Both the position numbers and the translations under genes were made by a program. Positions 8,671 to 18,875 of a DNA stretch of 64,000 nucleotides are shown here, in pieces. Position 1 is the first letter of the stretch; each line of letters begins with the position of its first letter. Source of the DNA: RGIG4079 sp045637505 (lineage in GTDB: Bacteria; Bacteroidota; Bacteroidia; Bacteroidales; Muribaculaceae); assembly GCA_045637505.1 (NCBI GenBank), contig JAZTZO010000051.1:128286-192285 (forward strand), read 5' to 3'. A model generated the notes under the pieces. The model saw nothing but the letters and a program-made list of their open reading frames with translations. It did not search any database and had not been told where the DNA came from.

Positions 8671-11142
8671 TTACTCTCTATAATATACCCTCTTCACGCG
8701 TTGCGATACCGAGGTGAGGATTTCGTAGGGGATTGTGTCTAACCTTTCGGCGAGTTCCATCACGGTGATATTCTCACCAAAAATCTCAACGGCATCACCC
8801 ACATTACAAAGCACATCGGTTACATCAATCATGCAGATATCCATACATATATTTCCCACCGTTGGGCAACGATGTCCGTTTACAAGCACAAAAGAGTTAC
8901 CATTTCCCAAGTGGCGGTCAATGCCATCGGCATAACCAATGGGGATTGTAGCGATGCGCGAATCGCGTGAGAGCACACCTTTTCGCGAATAGCCCACAGT
9001 TGTGCCTGCGCTCCACTCTTTTATCGAGATTATAACACTACGCAATGATGACACTGGTCGCAAATCATCTTGCGAAGCATCGTCCATTGTGGGTATACCA
9101 TATAGACATATTCCCAAACGCACCAAGTCGCATTGATGTTGAGGGAAGCGTGTTATACCGGTTGAGTTTAGGATGTGACGCATTATAGGTTCGTCAAGGC
9201 CACTCTGCAACACCTCACAACAACGATAGAAGTATTCAAATTGGCTATTAGTATAGTCATCCATATCGGGACAATCGGCTGTTGCCAAGTGAGAGAATAC
9301 CGAACGGGGTTGGATTACATTTTGACCTTTCAATATCTCAACCAATCGGGGCATATCTTCTTCAAGGAATCCCAATCGGTGCATACCGGTATCAAGTTTT
9401 ATATGTACAGGATAGTTAGTTATACCAAATTTTGTGGCTTCTCTTATGATTTCATCGAGAATGTCAAAGCTATATATTTCGGGCTCTAAACGATAGGTAA
9501 ACAATGTTTTATAGTTGCCCACTTTAGGATTAAGTACCATGATGGGCATAGTGATACCTGCCTTGCGCAAATCAACACCTTCATCGAGCACTGCCACTGC
9601 AAGGTAGGCAGCTCCTTGACTTTGCAATGTTTTGGCCAATTCAAATGAGCCTGCACCATAACCCGAGGCTTTTACCATACACACAATCCCTGTTTCGGGT
9701 TTTACTAATGAGCGATAGAAGTTATAGTTATGAACTACTGCATCAAGGTTTACCTCAAGGACTGTTTCATGTTGTTTTGCCTCAAGGACATCGCTCAATG
9801 ACTCGAAATGGAAATGCGATGCACCCTTTATCAATATTAATTCATTTTGAAAATCGCTTGTTATCGTTGATGACAAGAACGCACTGGTTGAAGGATAAAA
9901 TGAAGCATTTTCGCCAAATAGGTTTTTATAGCACGAAATTTCCTCGCCTATACCTATTATTCTATTCACTCCTTTTTGGTGCAACAGGCGTGCTATTGAT
10001 TTATATAGTGTTTCTCCACTTTTAGTTTCATGCATCACATCGCTCAATATCACTGTCATAGTGTGAGAATCGGTGGCTCGGCGACTCATAAAGTCGAGTG
10101 CTGGTGCTAATGAATGGAAGTCGGATGTATATGCATCATATACCAATAGACAATTATTCACCCCTTCAATTACATTCAATCGAGTGCCCACCGTTGTCAA
10201 TGACGACATGCGTGATGCAATTACATCAAACGGACGGCAGAGATACAACATTACTGCCAAACAGTGAATAGCGTTCTCTATATCATAATCACCCACAAAC
10301 GGAATATCAATTACTCCATCATACATCAAGTAGGAGTATTTTATAGTTGTGGTATGTTTAGATTTCTTTATTGATGATATAAACAATGGCGAATCGGGAT
10401 TTCTACGCGACCATGCTATCTCTTTTACTGTTAGGCCAGCATTTGCCACCACATCGCTAATCAACTCATCATCGCCATTATACACAATGCAGTCGCAATC
10501 ACGACACAACATCACTTTTTCTTCACATTTCAATCGTTGTGAAGCAAACCCCTCGTCGTGTTCATCACCAATATTGGTAATAATTGACAACTTGGGACGA
10601 ATCATTGACTGTAACGATACCATTTCGTTAGGTTGAGATATACCAGCCTCAAAGATTGCGAGTTGGGTGTTCTCATTCATTTCCCATATCGACAATGGCA
10701 CACCTATTTGCGAGTTATAGCTTCGTGGGCTACGCACCATGCTATAATCGGCACAAAGTAGTTGATATAACCACTCTTTGACAATAGTTTTGCCTCGGCT
10801 ACCAGTAATACCTATGACGGGAGCAGTAAAACGACCACGATGATAAGAGGCTATCGTCTGGAGAGCCTTCTTTACATCGGGAACAATCAAGAAATTACTA
10901 TCTTCAACATTTTGCATAGTGGCTGGAATGTGATCAACCACAAAATTGCGCACTCCACACTCATGCAAATCATGTAGATATCTATGCCCGTCATTATTGC
11001 GCGTACGCAAAGCAAAAAATAGACTATCTTCGGGATAGGTCAGCGAACGGCTATCGGTCAATAAGATACTTATATTATAAGCCGGAATTTGGGGTTCGGG
11101 CAAATGCAAAATTTGTGCTATTGTTGAGATTGAATATGTCAT
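8671..11142 (-). CDS. murF-alr: Bifunctional UDP-MurNAc-tripeptide:D-Ala-D-Ala ligase / alanine racemase
   Basis: 823 residues joining two peptidoglycan precursor enzymes. The MurF half (about 1-450) adds D-Ala-D-Ala to the UDP-MurNAc tripeptide; its ATP loop reads GSRGKT at residues 114-119, where the usual form is GTNGKT or similar. The alanine racemase half (about 455-823) starts at LEVNLDAVVHNYNFYRS and carries the pyridoxal-phosphate lysine, Lys491, in MVKASGYGAG. HIKLDTGMHRLG and the C-terminal IPIGYADGIDR are further racemase motifs. The fusion is common in Bacteroidota and couples D-Ala supply to its use. Its start overlaps the stop of the GSCFA gene by one base (TAATG), so translation is probably coupled. 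Confidence 0.93.
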   Translation of the reverse strand: MTYSISTIAQILHLPEPQIPAYNISILLTDSRSLTYPEDSLFFALRTRNNDGHRYLHDLHECGVRNFVVDHIPATMQNVEDSNFLIVPDVKKALQTIASYHRGRFTAPVIGITGSRGKTIVKEWLYQLLCADYSMVRSPRSYNSQIGVPLSIWEMNENTQLAIFEAGISQPNEMVSLQSMIRPKLSIITNIGDEHDEGFASQRLKCEEKVMLCRDCDCIVYNGDDELISDVVANAGLTVKEIAWSRRNPDSPLFISSIKKSKHTTTIKYSYLMYDGVIDIPFVGDYDIENAIHCLAVMLYLCRPFDVIASRMSSLTTVGTRLNVIEGVNNCLLVYDAYTSDFHSLAPALDFMSRRATDSHTMTVILSDVMHETKSGETLYKSIARLLHQKGVNRIIGIGEEISCYKNLFGENASFYPSTSAFLSSTITSDFQNELILIKGASHFHFESLSDVLEAKQHETVLEVNLDAVVHNYNFYRSLVKPETGIVCMVKASGYGAGSFELAKTLQSQGAAYLAVAVLDEGVDLRKAGITMPIMVLNPKVGNYKTLFTYRLEPEIYSFDILDEIIREATKFGITNYPVHIKLDTGMHRLGFLEEDMPRLVEILKGQNVIQPRSVFSHLATADCPDMDDYTNSQFEYFYRCCEVLQSGLDEPIMRHILNSTGITRFPQHQCDLVRLGICLYGIPTMDDASQDDLRPVSSLRSVIISIKEWSAGTTVGYSRKGVLSRDSRIATIPIGYADGIDRHLGNGNSFVLVNGHRCPTVGNICMDICMIDVTDVLCNVGDAVEIFGENITVMELAERLDTIPYEILTSVSQRVKRVYYRE

Positions 11143-12122
11143 TACTTCTTGATTTTCTTAATTGCTTGCTCCAAAAATGGATATTGTTGCAACATTTGTG
11201 CTTTTAATTGTTGTGTTGAGGTTTCAAATCGAGCTATAGCCTGCGTATCATCACTCATAGGGCGATGACATAAGCGTTTTGATAAACGACTACACTCGGC
11301 AGCCAATTTTATTGTATCGTTATCAAAGAATGATTGCGAAAACAATTCATAAATATAATCTACTGCTACCTCCGAGGGGTGTGTCATATCAGAAGCATAG
11401 AAACGATAATCGCGCAAATCATCGTTCATCACCTCATAAGCAGGGAAATAAATAAGTCCCACATTGTGTTGCAGTAATTGCTCAATGGCAATATGCAATA
11501 TTGACTTACTAACTTGATTTTCATGCGCTCCGTCACGAAGATGCCTTATAGGGCTCACAGTAAATATTATATTAATATTATTATTTACTTGTCGCACTCT
11601 ATCAATAACACCATTCCACTGCATTACGATTTCTTCAATCGACATCAATCGACGAGTAAAGTTATTGGCTGGTAGTTTATGGCAGTTGGCCACAACCTTG
11701 CCAGTTTCGTTGAGTTCATACACCCATGCAGTGCCAAATGTTATTATCAACGTCGCGGCCTCGCTCAATGCCTCATAGGCTTGAGCAATCTTCTCATTAA
11801 GATGGAGAAGCATTCCCTCGGCATCAATACTCGAAAAAGATGAGTGATGACTGAAACTATGCCAACGATTGTCTCCACCGACTTGCATCAAATCGTCGGG
11901 AGTAAAATGGCGTCGATTTATTATATCATCAATCCCACAAGCAATGCTTGCAGGATTATATAGTGTCCCAAAAGGATTTATTTCAACATTAAAACATGCT
12001 TGCTGCAGTTTCTCGCCTATGTTATCACTAAAGCAAGAACCCAACATCATCACCCTTTTGCGATGATTAATAAGACCTTGATGCTTTAATGGCTCAACTA
12101 TTGTGCGAAAACCCCTTGACAT
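11142..12122 (-). CDS. GSCFA-domain protein (SGNH/GDSL hydrolase-like)
   Basis: 326 residues. MMLGSCFSDNIGEKL near residue 28 is the namesake motif, with a Ser placed like the nucleophile of SGNH esterases; DMTHPSEVAVDYIYE near residue 247 supplies an Asp-x-x-His pair like the SGNH catalytic Asp-His. FGTAWVYEL lies between. No signal peptide or membrane segment is seen. The family is found mainly in Bacteroidota and its substrate is unknown to me. Spacing of 2 bases after the PorE-like gene and a 1-base overlap with murF-alr place it in a cell-envelope operon. Confidence 0.88.
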   Translation of the reverse strand: MSRGFRTIVEPLKHQGLINHRKRVMMLGSCFSDNIGEKLQQACFNVEINPFGTLYNPASIACGIDDIINRRHFTPDDLMQVGGDNRWHSFSHHSSFSSIDAEGMLLHLNEKIAQAYEALSEAATLIITFGTAWVYELNETGKVVANCHKLPANNFTRRLMSIEEIVMQWNGVIDRVRQVNNNINIIFTVSPIRHLRDGAHENQVSKSILHIAIEQLLQHNVGLIYFPAYEVMNDDLRDYRFYASDMTHPSEVAVDYIYELFSQSFFDNDTIKLAAECSRLSKRLCHRPMSDDTQAIARFETSTQQLKAQMLQQYPFLEQAIKKIKK

Positions 12123-12124
12123 GA

Positions 12125-14095
12125 TTAATAGATATTATAATCAACCGATAAAACCGAGAACTCTGTGCGACGATTTATTTGGTCGGCAATTTCTTGGTCA
12201 TCCTCGCTCAAAGTATTTACAAACTCCTCATTTAGGATTGTTCCTTCTTCAAATTGAGGATAATCATTTGCGATTTTCTTTGTCACAGTTTTAGGGCGAG
12301 TTTCGCCATATCCTTGATATTGTAAACGGTCGGCGCTTATACCCACCTCGGTGAGATAATCAATAACCGATTTAGCACGGCGATGCGACAAGTCGATATT
12401 ATATTTTTCTTCGCCCCAGCGGTCGGTGTGCGATGCCATTTCAATCGTAATGTGAGGATTATCGCGAAGAATTTGTGCCAATTCATCAAGAGCCTCTTTT
12501 GACTCGGGACGCAATGTTGCTTGGTCAAAATCATAGAAGATGTTTTCAACCACATTAGGTTTATTTATTGATGACAAGAAAAAGTCAATACCATATTCGG
12601 CATCTTCCTCGGCATTATCACTTTCAAATTCTTGCTTTGAGTTAAGATATCCTTTGGCTCCCGCAAGCATCACATACTTCACGCCTCGTTTCAATGGGAA
12701 CTTAAACGAGCCATCATCACGAGCCACTTCTTTTTGATTTGAACCATCATCACCAACAATGCGTATCACAGCATTGGGCACAGGCTCTTCATCTTTATCT
12801 AACACCCAACCTGCAATAGAGATTTTTAGTTCGGGAAGTTCAAATGAGTAGATATGGTCATAACCTCGGCCATCACCACGATTTGAACTAAAGAATCCAC
12901 TTTCGCCCATTCCGAATGTAATACCAAAATCATCGGCCGATGAATTTACAGGTGTGCCCATATTAATCACCTTCCATCGTCCATCGGGTTGAAGTTCGGC
13001 TCTAAATAAGTCAAGGCCTCCATATCCAGGATGTCCATTAGATGCAAAATACAAAAGGCTATCGGTGCGCACAAATGGGAACATTTCATCGCCTGGAGTA
13101 TTCAATATGTTACCCATATTTTCAAGCGAACCAGCTTTCTCTTTCAAGTTAATACGCCACAAGTCTTTACCTCCTTCGCCACCAGGCATGTCAGAAGTAA
13201 AATAAAGAAAAGTTCCGTCGGGCGATACTGCAGGGTGGCCATAACTTGACACAGTATCGGATGTTACTTCAAATTTCACTGGAGCACTCCACTTGGCATC
13301 AGAGCGTTGCGATGTGTAAATTTCCACACCTGTGCTCGCGTTCAATTCTCTACGAGCCTTTGTGAGATACATTGTGTTGCCATCGGGTGAAAAAGCCACT
13401 ATACCTTCATCGAGTTCGGTGTTTAACTCACCTTCTACGGTTTCGGCTCGTTGCCACTCCCCTTTTTCGTTTTTCTTCACCATCCATACATCGCCATTTT
13501 TCATGCCAGTGATTTCACTTTTCTTATCGCCAGTAACTTTTTCGTTAGTGGTGGTAAAATATAGTGCATCACTTGTTTTGTCAAAATACATAGGAGCATA
13601 ATCGGCTCGACGCGAATTAAACATCTTCGCATTTTTTACCACATAGCGAGTAGTCTTTGACTTTTGATTTTCAAGAGCCATTTCACTACCTGCAAGACCA
13701 TTTTTAGCAACATATGAGTTGGGGTCGCGCATCAAATACTGTTTATATGCGGCTATTGCAGCCGAGAATTTACCTTCGGCATGCAACATTTCGGCGAGAT
13801 GAAGTTGTGCCATCGAGTCGGCACAGCCATAACGAATAGCATTTTGATATGCAGCAACTGCTCGCGCACTTTGATTGAGTTTTCGATGACATTCAGCCAT
13901 TTTGAATGCCACCTCACCACGCTTCCCACGCTCCTCTTTCTTTGTGAGTTTATTATATACCTTGCGATAAGTTTTTGATGCATCATAATACTCACCTCGA
14001 GCCATTTGTTCATCGGCAACCGACAACTTTGCGCCACGACAACCTGTCAATGCCACAGCCAATATTATTGCTAAAAAATATATTATCCTTTTCAT
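12125..14095 (-). CDS. PorE-like lipoprotein: TPR, WD40-like propeller, carboxypeptidase-regulatory and OmpA domains
   Basis: 656 residues. A lipoprotein signal ends at ALTGC, Cys19. TPR-like helices occupy about 20-150. A beta-propeller follows (about 165-420) with PD40 phrases such as VAFSPDGNTMYLTKA and AVSPDGTFLYFTSD. A carboxypeptidase-regulatory-like domain (about 425-505) precedes a C-terminal OmpA-like peptidoglycan-binding domain with FYDFDQATLRPES and RRAKSVIDYL. This order is that of PorE, a component of the type IX secretion system that binds peptidoglycan. The T9SS-sorted proteins at 56-64 kb show that the organism uses this route. It is first in an operon with the GSCFA and murF-alr genes. 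The exact PorE identity is an inference from layout. Confidence 0.8.
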   Translation of the reverse strand: MKRIIYFLAIILAVALTGCRGAKLSVADEQMARGEYYDASKTYRKVYNKLTKKEERGKRGEVAFKMAECHRKLNQSARAVAAYQNAIRYGCADSMAQLHLAEMLHAEGKFSAAIAAYKQYLMRDPNSYVAKNGLAGSEMALENQKSKTTRYVVKNAKMFNSRRADYAPMYFDKTSDALYFTTTNEKVTGDKKSEITGMKNGDVWMVKKNEKGEWQRAETVEGELNTELDEGIVAFSPDGNTMYLTKARRELNASTGVEIYTSQRSDAKWSAPVKFEVTSDTVSSYGHPAVSPDGTFLYFTSDMPGGEGGKDLWRINLKEKAGSLENMGNILNTPGDEMFPFVRTDSLLYFASNGHPGYGGLDLFRAELQPDGRWKVINMGTPVNSSADDFGITFGMGESGFFSSNRGDGRGYDHIYSFELPELKISIAGWVLDKDEEPVPNAVIRIVGDDGSNQKEVARDDGSFKFPLKRGVKYVMLAGAKGYLNSKQEFESDNAEEDAEYGIDFFLSSINKPNVVENIFYDFDQATLRPESKEALDELAQILRDNPHITIEMASHTDRWGEEKYNIDLSHRRAKSVIDYLTEVGISADRLQYQGYGETRPKTVTKKIANDYPQFEEGTILNEEFVNTLSEDDQEIADQINRRTEFSVLSVDYNIY

Positions 14096-14168
14096 AAAAT
14101 CTTTTTATTATAGAGTGGTCACACCACACCTTAAGATATATAACGTAATATCATTACTCTATATTTTA

Positions 14169-14200
14169 CAAATATAGCGAAAGTTTTAATATTTATTCAA
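14169..14200 (-). promoter_or_regulatory. Promoter of the PorE-like/GSCFA/murF-alr operon
   Basis: On the minus strand, TTG (14198-14200) is followed after 21 bases by TATATTTG (14169-14176). This fits the Bacteroidota consensus and gives a leader of roughly 65-70 bases. Confidence 0.55.
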
Positions 14201-14239
14201 CGAAATGCCTAAACATGATTCATATTACAAAATAATTAT

Positions 14240-14247
14240 TAACTTTG
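14240..14247 (+). promoter_or_regulatory. -7 box for the second GYF_2-FGE gene
   Basis: TAACTTTG, 40 bases before the ATG at 14288; -33 box unclear. Confidence 0.4.
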
Positions 14248-14287
14248 TAGTTATACATAAATCTAACAACCTTAAATAAATTGAGAT

Positions 14288-15505
14288 ATGGATAATGCTA
14301 ATGACTTAAAATTTTACATCGTCGCAAATAAGGAGAGAAAAGGTCCTTTCTCTATTGACGAACTTATATCAATGAACATAACTTCTAAAACCAAAGTATG
14401 GTGTAAGGGTATGGCTAACTGGGAAAATGCCGAAAGTGTATCTTATTTAAAAGATATTTTCTCTAATGAAAAGACCGCTTCTGTCAAGGCTGTTGCCAAC
14501 ACTGCTCCTCCAATTGCAGAGCAAACATCAGTGACACAACCCTCTCCTCAACCCGAACAATCAACATTAGAGCCAAAGCCGGCACCGGCACCGGCTCCAG
14601 CTACCCAACCTAATACACAAGCCACTCCCACAACTAAGGAGCCAATTGCAAAGCCCAAAAAAGGAAGGGGAGGCAACACTTTATTAATCACAGCATCTGC
14701 TGTCTTTTTATCTATAGTGGTTATTTCTTCAGCTATTGCAATTTTCAGTTCTAATGAAGACGAATCAAACGAGCCTGTTACGCTTGATTATATCACTGAA
14801 GAAGAAATCATTCCACAAGACCCAATAGGGCGTCTTGAATCTGACATGGTGGCTATTAATGGTGGCACGCTAATGCTTGGCGCTACAAGCGAGCAAGTGG
14901 CTTATGCTATGAATCAAGAGTTCCCGGCCCATGAGGTAACCCTATCAAGTTATCAAATTGGTCGTTATGAAGTTACTCAAGAACAATGGGAAGCAGTGAT
15001 GGGATATAATCCATCGCGTAATATAGGGGCAAAAATGCCAGTTGAAAATGTTTCATGGAATGAGTGTCAATCATTCCTTCAAGCACTAAATGCTAAAACA
15101 GGCAAAAATTACCGACTCCCCACCGAAGCCGAATGGGAATTTGCTGCTCGTGGTGGCAATCAATCTCATTACTACATTTATAGTGGTAGCGATGATGCCG
15201 ATGCTGTTGCTTGGCACAAAGGGAATTCGGGTGGCACCACTCACGATGTAGGAACAAAACTAGCCAATGAACTCGGATTATATGACATGAGTGGAAATGT
15301 GTTTGAATGGTGTAACGACAAATATGGCCATTATGATTATGGTGCTGTATATAACCCACAAGGCTACGGAACAAGTTCAAAAGTTCGCGTAGGCCATGGT
15401 GGTGGATATAATTTAGGTACAAAATTCTGCCGTGTTTCAAATCGCACTCAAGGCACAACCAATTACAAATCGGAATCTCTTGGATTTCGCATTGCTCACG
15501 ACTAA
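14288..15505 (+). CDS. GYF_2 - membrane segment - FGE-like protein, copy 2
   Basis: 405 residues. An N-terminal GYF_2 domain (about 4-55, FYIVANKERKGPFSIDEL and VWCKGMANW) is followed by a Pro/Ala-rich linker (about 65-130), one membrane segment (about 137-156) and an FGE-sulfatase domain (about 185-405) with YQIGRYEVTQEQWEAVMG, VENVSWNECQSFL, YRLPTEAEWEFAARGG and LYDMSGNVFEWCND. Near the C-terminus HGGGYNLGTKFCRVSNR has only one cysteine where true formylglycine-generating enzymes have two, so enzyme activity is not expected on that basis. It has the same layout as the protein at 4030 but a different linker. It is 15 bases upstream of the tricorn-like protease gene. Confidence 0.85.
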   Translation: MDNANDLKFYIVANKERKGPFSIDELISMNITSKTKVWCKGMANWENAESVSYLKDIFSNEKTASVKAVANTAPPIAEQTSVTQPSPQPEQSTLEPKPAPAPAPATQPNTQATPTTKEPIAKPKKGRGGNTLLITASAVFLSIVVISSAIAIFSSNEDESNEPVTLDYITEEEIIPQDPIGRLESDMVAINGGTLMLGATSEQVAYAMNQEFPAHEVTLSSYQIGRYEVTQEQWEAVMGYNPSRNIGAKMPVENVSWNECQSFLQALNAKTGKNYRLPTEAEWEFAARGGNQSHYYIYSGSDDADAVAWHKGNSGGTTHDVGTKLANELGLYDMSGNVFEWCNDKYGHYDYGAVYNPQGYGTSSKVRVGHGGGYNLGTKFCRVSNRTQGTTNYKSESLGFRIAHD

Positions 15506-15520
15506 TAACAATCACAACAT

Positions 15521-18500
15521 ATGACAATGAAAAAATTAATCATCTCATTATCACTGGCTGCATGTGCCATAGGTGCATCGGCCGAGACTCCTCTATGGTT
15601 GCGTGATGTAAAAATCTCGCCCGATGGGAAACAAATTCTTTTTACCTACAAAGGTGACATTTATAAAGTAGCCACAAAAGGTGGCGATGCAATAAGACTT
15701 ACATCGTTAGAGTCATATGAAGCAAACCCTATATGGTCGCCCAATGGAAAAACAATTGCATTTACAAGTGACCGCAATGGTGGACAAGACATTTACACAA
15801 TGAGTGCCAATGGTGGGAAAGCCACTCGCATCACTTTTTCTTCAGAGAGCGAAACTCCTGAGGCTTTTTCTCCCGATGGGAAAAATATCATTTTCTCGGC
15901 AGCGCTTCAAGACCCCGCTTCAAGTGCCTTGTTCCCTTCTCGCCGCCTGACCGAACTTTACAGCATACCAGCCGAAGGAGGTCGCGTTAAGATGGTGCTT
16001 GCATCTCCTGCTCAAATGATTAGTTATGCTACCGATGGCAAGTCGTTTGTGTATCAAGATCAAAAAGGGATGGAAGATGAATGGCGCAAACACCACACTT
16101 CATCTATAGCTCGCGACATATGGTTGTACAATGCTACAACTGGCAAACACAGCAATCTCACCAATCATGCCGGAGAGGATCGCAACCCAGTAGTAGGTGT
16201 TGATGGGAAAACCATATATTTCTTGAGTGAGCGCAATGGTGGATCAATGAATGTGTACTCTTTTCCTATTGATAACCCTAAAAATGTGACATCACTCACT
16301 TCATTTAAGCATCACCCTGTTCGTTTCATTTCACAAGGCGCCGATGGCACTTTAGCATTTACTTACAATGGTGAAATTTACACCAAACAAGGGTCGCAAA
16401 AACCATCAAAAGTTGCAATCAATATCATAAGTGATGATGAAGCATCAATCAAGAAACTCAATGTTGCTTCAGGTGCATCGTCTGCAACCGTATCGCCCGA
16501 CGGAAAACAAGTAGCATTCATCTATCGTGGTGAATTGTTTGTCACCTCAACCGACTACACTACTACTAAACAAATCACTCACACTCCCGAAGCCGAACGC
16601 CAACCTACATGGGCTGCCGACAATCGCACTATAGCATACATGAGCGAACGCAATGGCAAATGGAATATCTATACAGCAACTATCGAGCGTAAGGAAGATG
16701 CCAATTTCCCTAATGCGACCACTATCATTGAAAAAGAATTGTTTAACGACAATATTGAACGCACTTATCCTCAATATTCGCCCGATGGTAAAGAACTTGC
16801 ATTCATTCAAGACCGCAACAAGTTGATGGTAATGGATGTAAAGAGCAAAAAAGTGCGTCAAGTGACCGACGGCTCTACTTATGCTCGTCGCAATGGTGGT
16901 TTTTATTACACTTGGTCGCCCGATGGAAAATGGTTTACACTTGAGGTAGTTGATAATATGCACGACCCATATAGCGATGTGGCTATCGTGAGCGCTAAAG
17001 GTGGTAAAATCACAAACATCACCCGTAGTGGTTACTTTGATGAATCACCACGATGGGTTATGGACGGTAACGCAATACTTTTCCTCTCGGAACGCTATGG
17101 TATGCGTAACCATGCATCGTGGGGTTCAATGAGTGATGCAATGTTGGTTTTCCTCAATCAAGATGCCTACGACAAATATCGCCTCAATGAAGAAGACTAT
17201 GCTCTTCTCAAAGAGGTAGAAAAAGCTCAAAAGAAAGAGGCCGAAGCAAAGAAAAAAGATGATAAGAAAAAGAAAGATGATAAAAAATCGGAGAAAGCCG
17301 ACTCTACTAAATCATCTAAAGATGTCAATGTTGAACTCGATGGTATTGAAGATCGCATCGTGCGACTTACCCCTAACTCTTCTAATATAGGTGGCGCAAT
17401 CATTACCAAAGACGGAGAAAACCTATATTACCTATCGGCAGTAGAAAAAGGTTATGATTTGTGGAAAATCAAACTTCGCAAACCCGAAGCCAAAATTGTG
17501 AGCAAATTAAATGCCGGATACCTCTCTATGGAAATGGATAAATCGGGTAACATATACTTGCTTGGTGGTCGCATGATGAAGAAACTTACGCCTTTAAGCG
17601 ACAAACTCACCAACATCTCATACTCAGCAACAATGAAACTCGACGCTCCTGCCGAACGCGAATATATGTTTGACTTTGTGGCTCGCCAAGAACGCGAAAT
17701 GTTCTATGTAAAAGATATGCATGGTGTTGACTGGAAAATGATGACCGAAAACTATCGTCGTTTCCTTCCTCATATCAACAACAATTATGATTTTGCCGAA
17801 ATGTTGAGCGAATGGCTCGGTGAACTCAATGTGTCGCACACAGGTGGTCGCTACGGAGGCAAACCTGCGACCGATGCAACTGCAACACTTGGGTTACTCT
17901 ATGATTGGAGCCACGATAAAGATGGTTTAAAAGTAGCCGAAGTTATTGAGAAAGGTCCATTTGACCGCTCTACTTCAAAAGTAAAAGCTGGTTGCATAAT
18001 TGAAAAAATTAATGGAGCCGAAATCAAGGCCAACGAAGACTATACTGTCCTATTTAACGGCATTGCAAAGAAAAAGACTCTTGTATCAATATATAATCCC
18101 GAATCGGGCGAACGCTGGGACGAAGTAGTGTTGCCTATCACATCGGGCGCACAAAACTCATTACTCTATAATCGATGGATTAAACAACGCGCAGCTGATG
18201 TTGAGCGTTGGTCAAACGGCCGATTGGGTTATGTTCACATTGAATCAATGAGTGATGAAAGTTTCCGTGAAGTTTATGCCGATGTTCTTGGTAAATACAA
18301 CCACTGTGAAGGTATCGTTATTGATACTCGTTGGAATGGTGGTGGTCGCCTTCACGAAGATATCGAGGTATTGTTTAGTGGCAAAAAATACTTCACCCAA
18401 GTAGTGCGTGGTGTTGAAGCATGCGATATGCCAAGCCGCCGCTGGAACAAACCAAGTATTATGGTACAATGCGAAGCCAACTACAGCAACGCTCATGGCA

Positions 18501-18778
18501 CACCTTGGGTATATAAGCATCGTGGATTGGGCAAACTCGTAGGTATGCCTGTTCCTGGCACAATGACAAGTGTAAACTGGGTAACATTGCAAGACCCATC
18601 GTTGGTGTTTGGTATCCCTGTAGTGGGCTATCGCCTACCCGATGGCTCATACCTCGAAAACAGCCAACTTGAGCCCGACATCAAAGTAGCAAACGACCCT
18701 GCAACAGTCGTAACCGGCGAAGACACTCAACTCCGCACAGCAGTTGAAACCCTACTCAAAGATTTGGATAAAAAATAA
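15521..18778 (+). CDS. Tricorn-like S41 peptidase with beta-propeller and PDZ domain
   Basis: 1085 residues; ATGs at 15521 and 15527 are both possible, the latter starting directly at the signal peptide MKKLIISLSLAACAIGASA. Residues about 25-560 form propeller repeats rich in SPDGK and FTSDRNGG phrases. A Lys/Asp/Glu-rich stretch (about 565-605) separates a second propeller part. A PDZ-like segment lies around 790-870 and the S41 catalytic core at about 890-1060. IVIDTRWNGGG precedes the probable nucleophile Ser989 in ANYSNAHG. This matches periplasmic tricorn-type peptidases that degrade peptides threaded through propellers. It is followed by a strong terminator and probably shares a transcript with the preceding GYF_2-FGE gene. 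Confidence 0.92.
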   Translation: MTMKKLIISLSLAACAIGASAETPLWLRDVKISPDGKQILFTYKGDIYKVATKGGDAIRLTSLESYEANPIWSPNGKTIAFTSDRNGGQDIYTMSANGGKATRITFSSESETPEAFSPDGKNIIFSAALQDPASSALFPSRRLTELYSIPAEGGRVKMVLASPAQMISYATDGKSFVYQDQKGMEDEWRKHHTSSIARDIWLYNATTGKHSNLTNHAGEDRNPVVGVDGKTIYFLSERNGGSMNVYSFPIDNPKNVTSLTSFKHHPVRFISQGADGTLAFTYNGEIYTKQGSQKPSKVAINIISDDEASIKKLNVASGASSATVSPDGKQVAFIYRGELFVTSTDYTTTKQITHTPEAERQPTWAADNRTIAYMSERNGKWNIYTATIERKEDANFPNATTIIEKELFNDNIERTYPQYSPDGKELAFIQDRNKLMVMDVKSKKVRQVTDGSTYARRNGGFYYTWSPDGKWFTLEVVDNMHDPYSDVAIVSAKGGKITNITRSGYFDESPRWVMDGNAILFLSERYGMRNHASWGSMSDAMLVFLNQDAYDKYRLNEEDYALLKEVEKAQKKEAEAKKKDDKKKKDDKKSEKADSTKSSKDVNVELDGIEDRIVRLTPNSSNIGGAIITKDGENLYYLSAVEKGYDLWKIKLRKPEAKIVSKLNAGYLSMEMDKSGNIYLLGGRMMKKLTPLSDKLTNISYSATMKLDAPAEREYMFDFVARQEREMFYVKDMHGVDWKMMTENYRRFLPHINNNYDFAEMLSEWLGELNVSHTGGRYGGKPATDATATLGLLYDWSHDKDGLKVAEVIEKGPFDRSTSKVKAGCIIEKINGAEIKANEDYTVLFNGIAKKKTLVSIYNPESGERWDEVVLPITSGAQNSLLYNRWIKQRAADVERWSNGRLGYVHIESMSDESFREVYADVLGKYNHCEGIVIDTRWNGGGRLHEDIEVLFSGKKYFTQVVRGVEACDMPSRRWNKPSIMVQCEANYSNAHGTPWVYKHRGLGKLVGMPVPGTMTSVNWVTLQDPSLVFGIPVVGYRLPDGSYLENSQLEPDIKVANDPATVVTGEDTQLRTAVETLLKDLDKK

Positions 18779-18803
18779 TTAAACACAACCCCATTAGACA
18801 TAG

Positions 18804-18845
18804 ACAATGAGATATACTTTGTGTATCTCATTGTTGTTTTTTTTA
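18804..18845 (+). terminator. Rho-independent terminator after the tricorn-like gene
   Basis: An 11-bp perfect stem (18804-18814 with 18824-18834) with a 9-base loop, then a T run. Confidence 0.9.
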
Positions 18846-18875
18846 TAAAGATTTTCCTTTTTCAACATTTATTAC

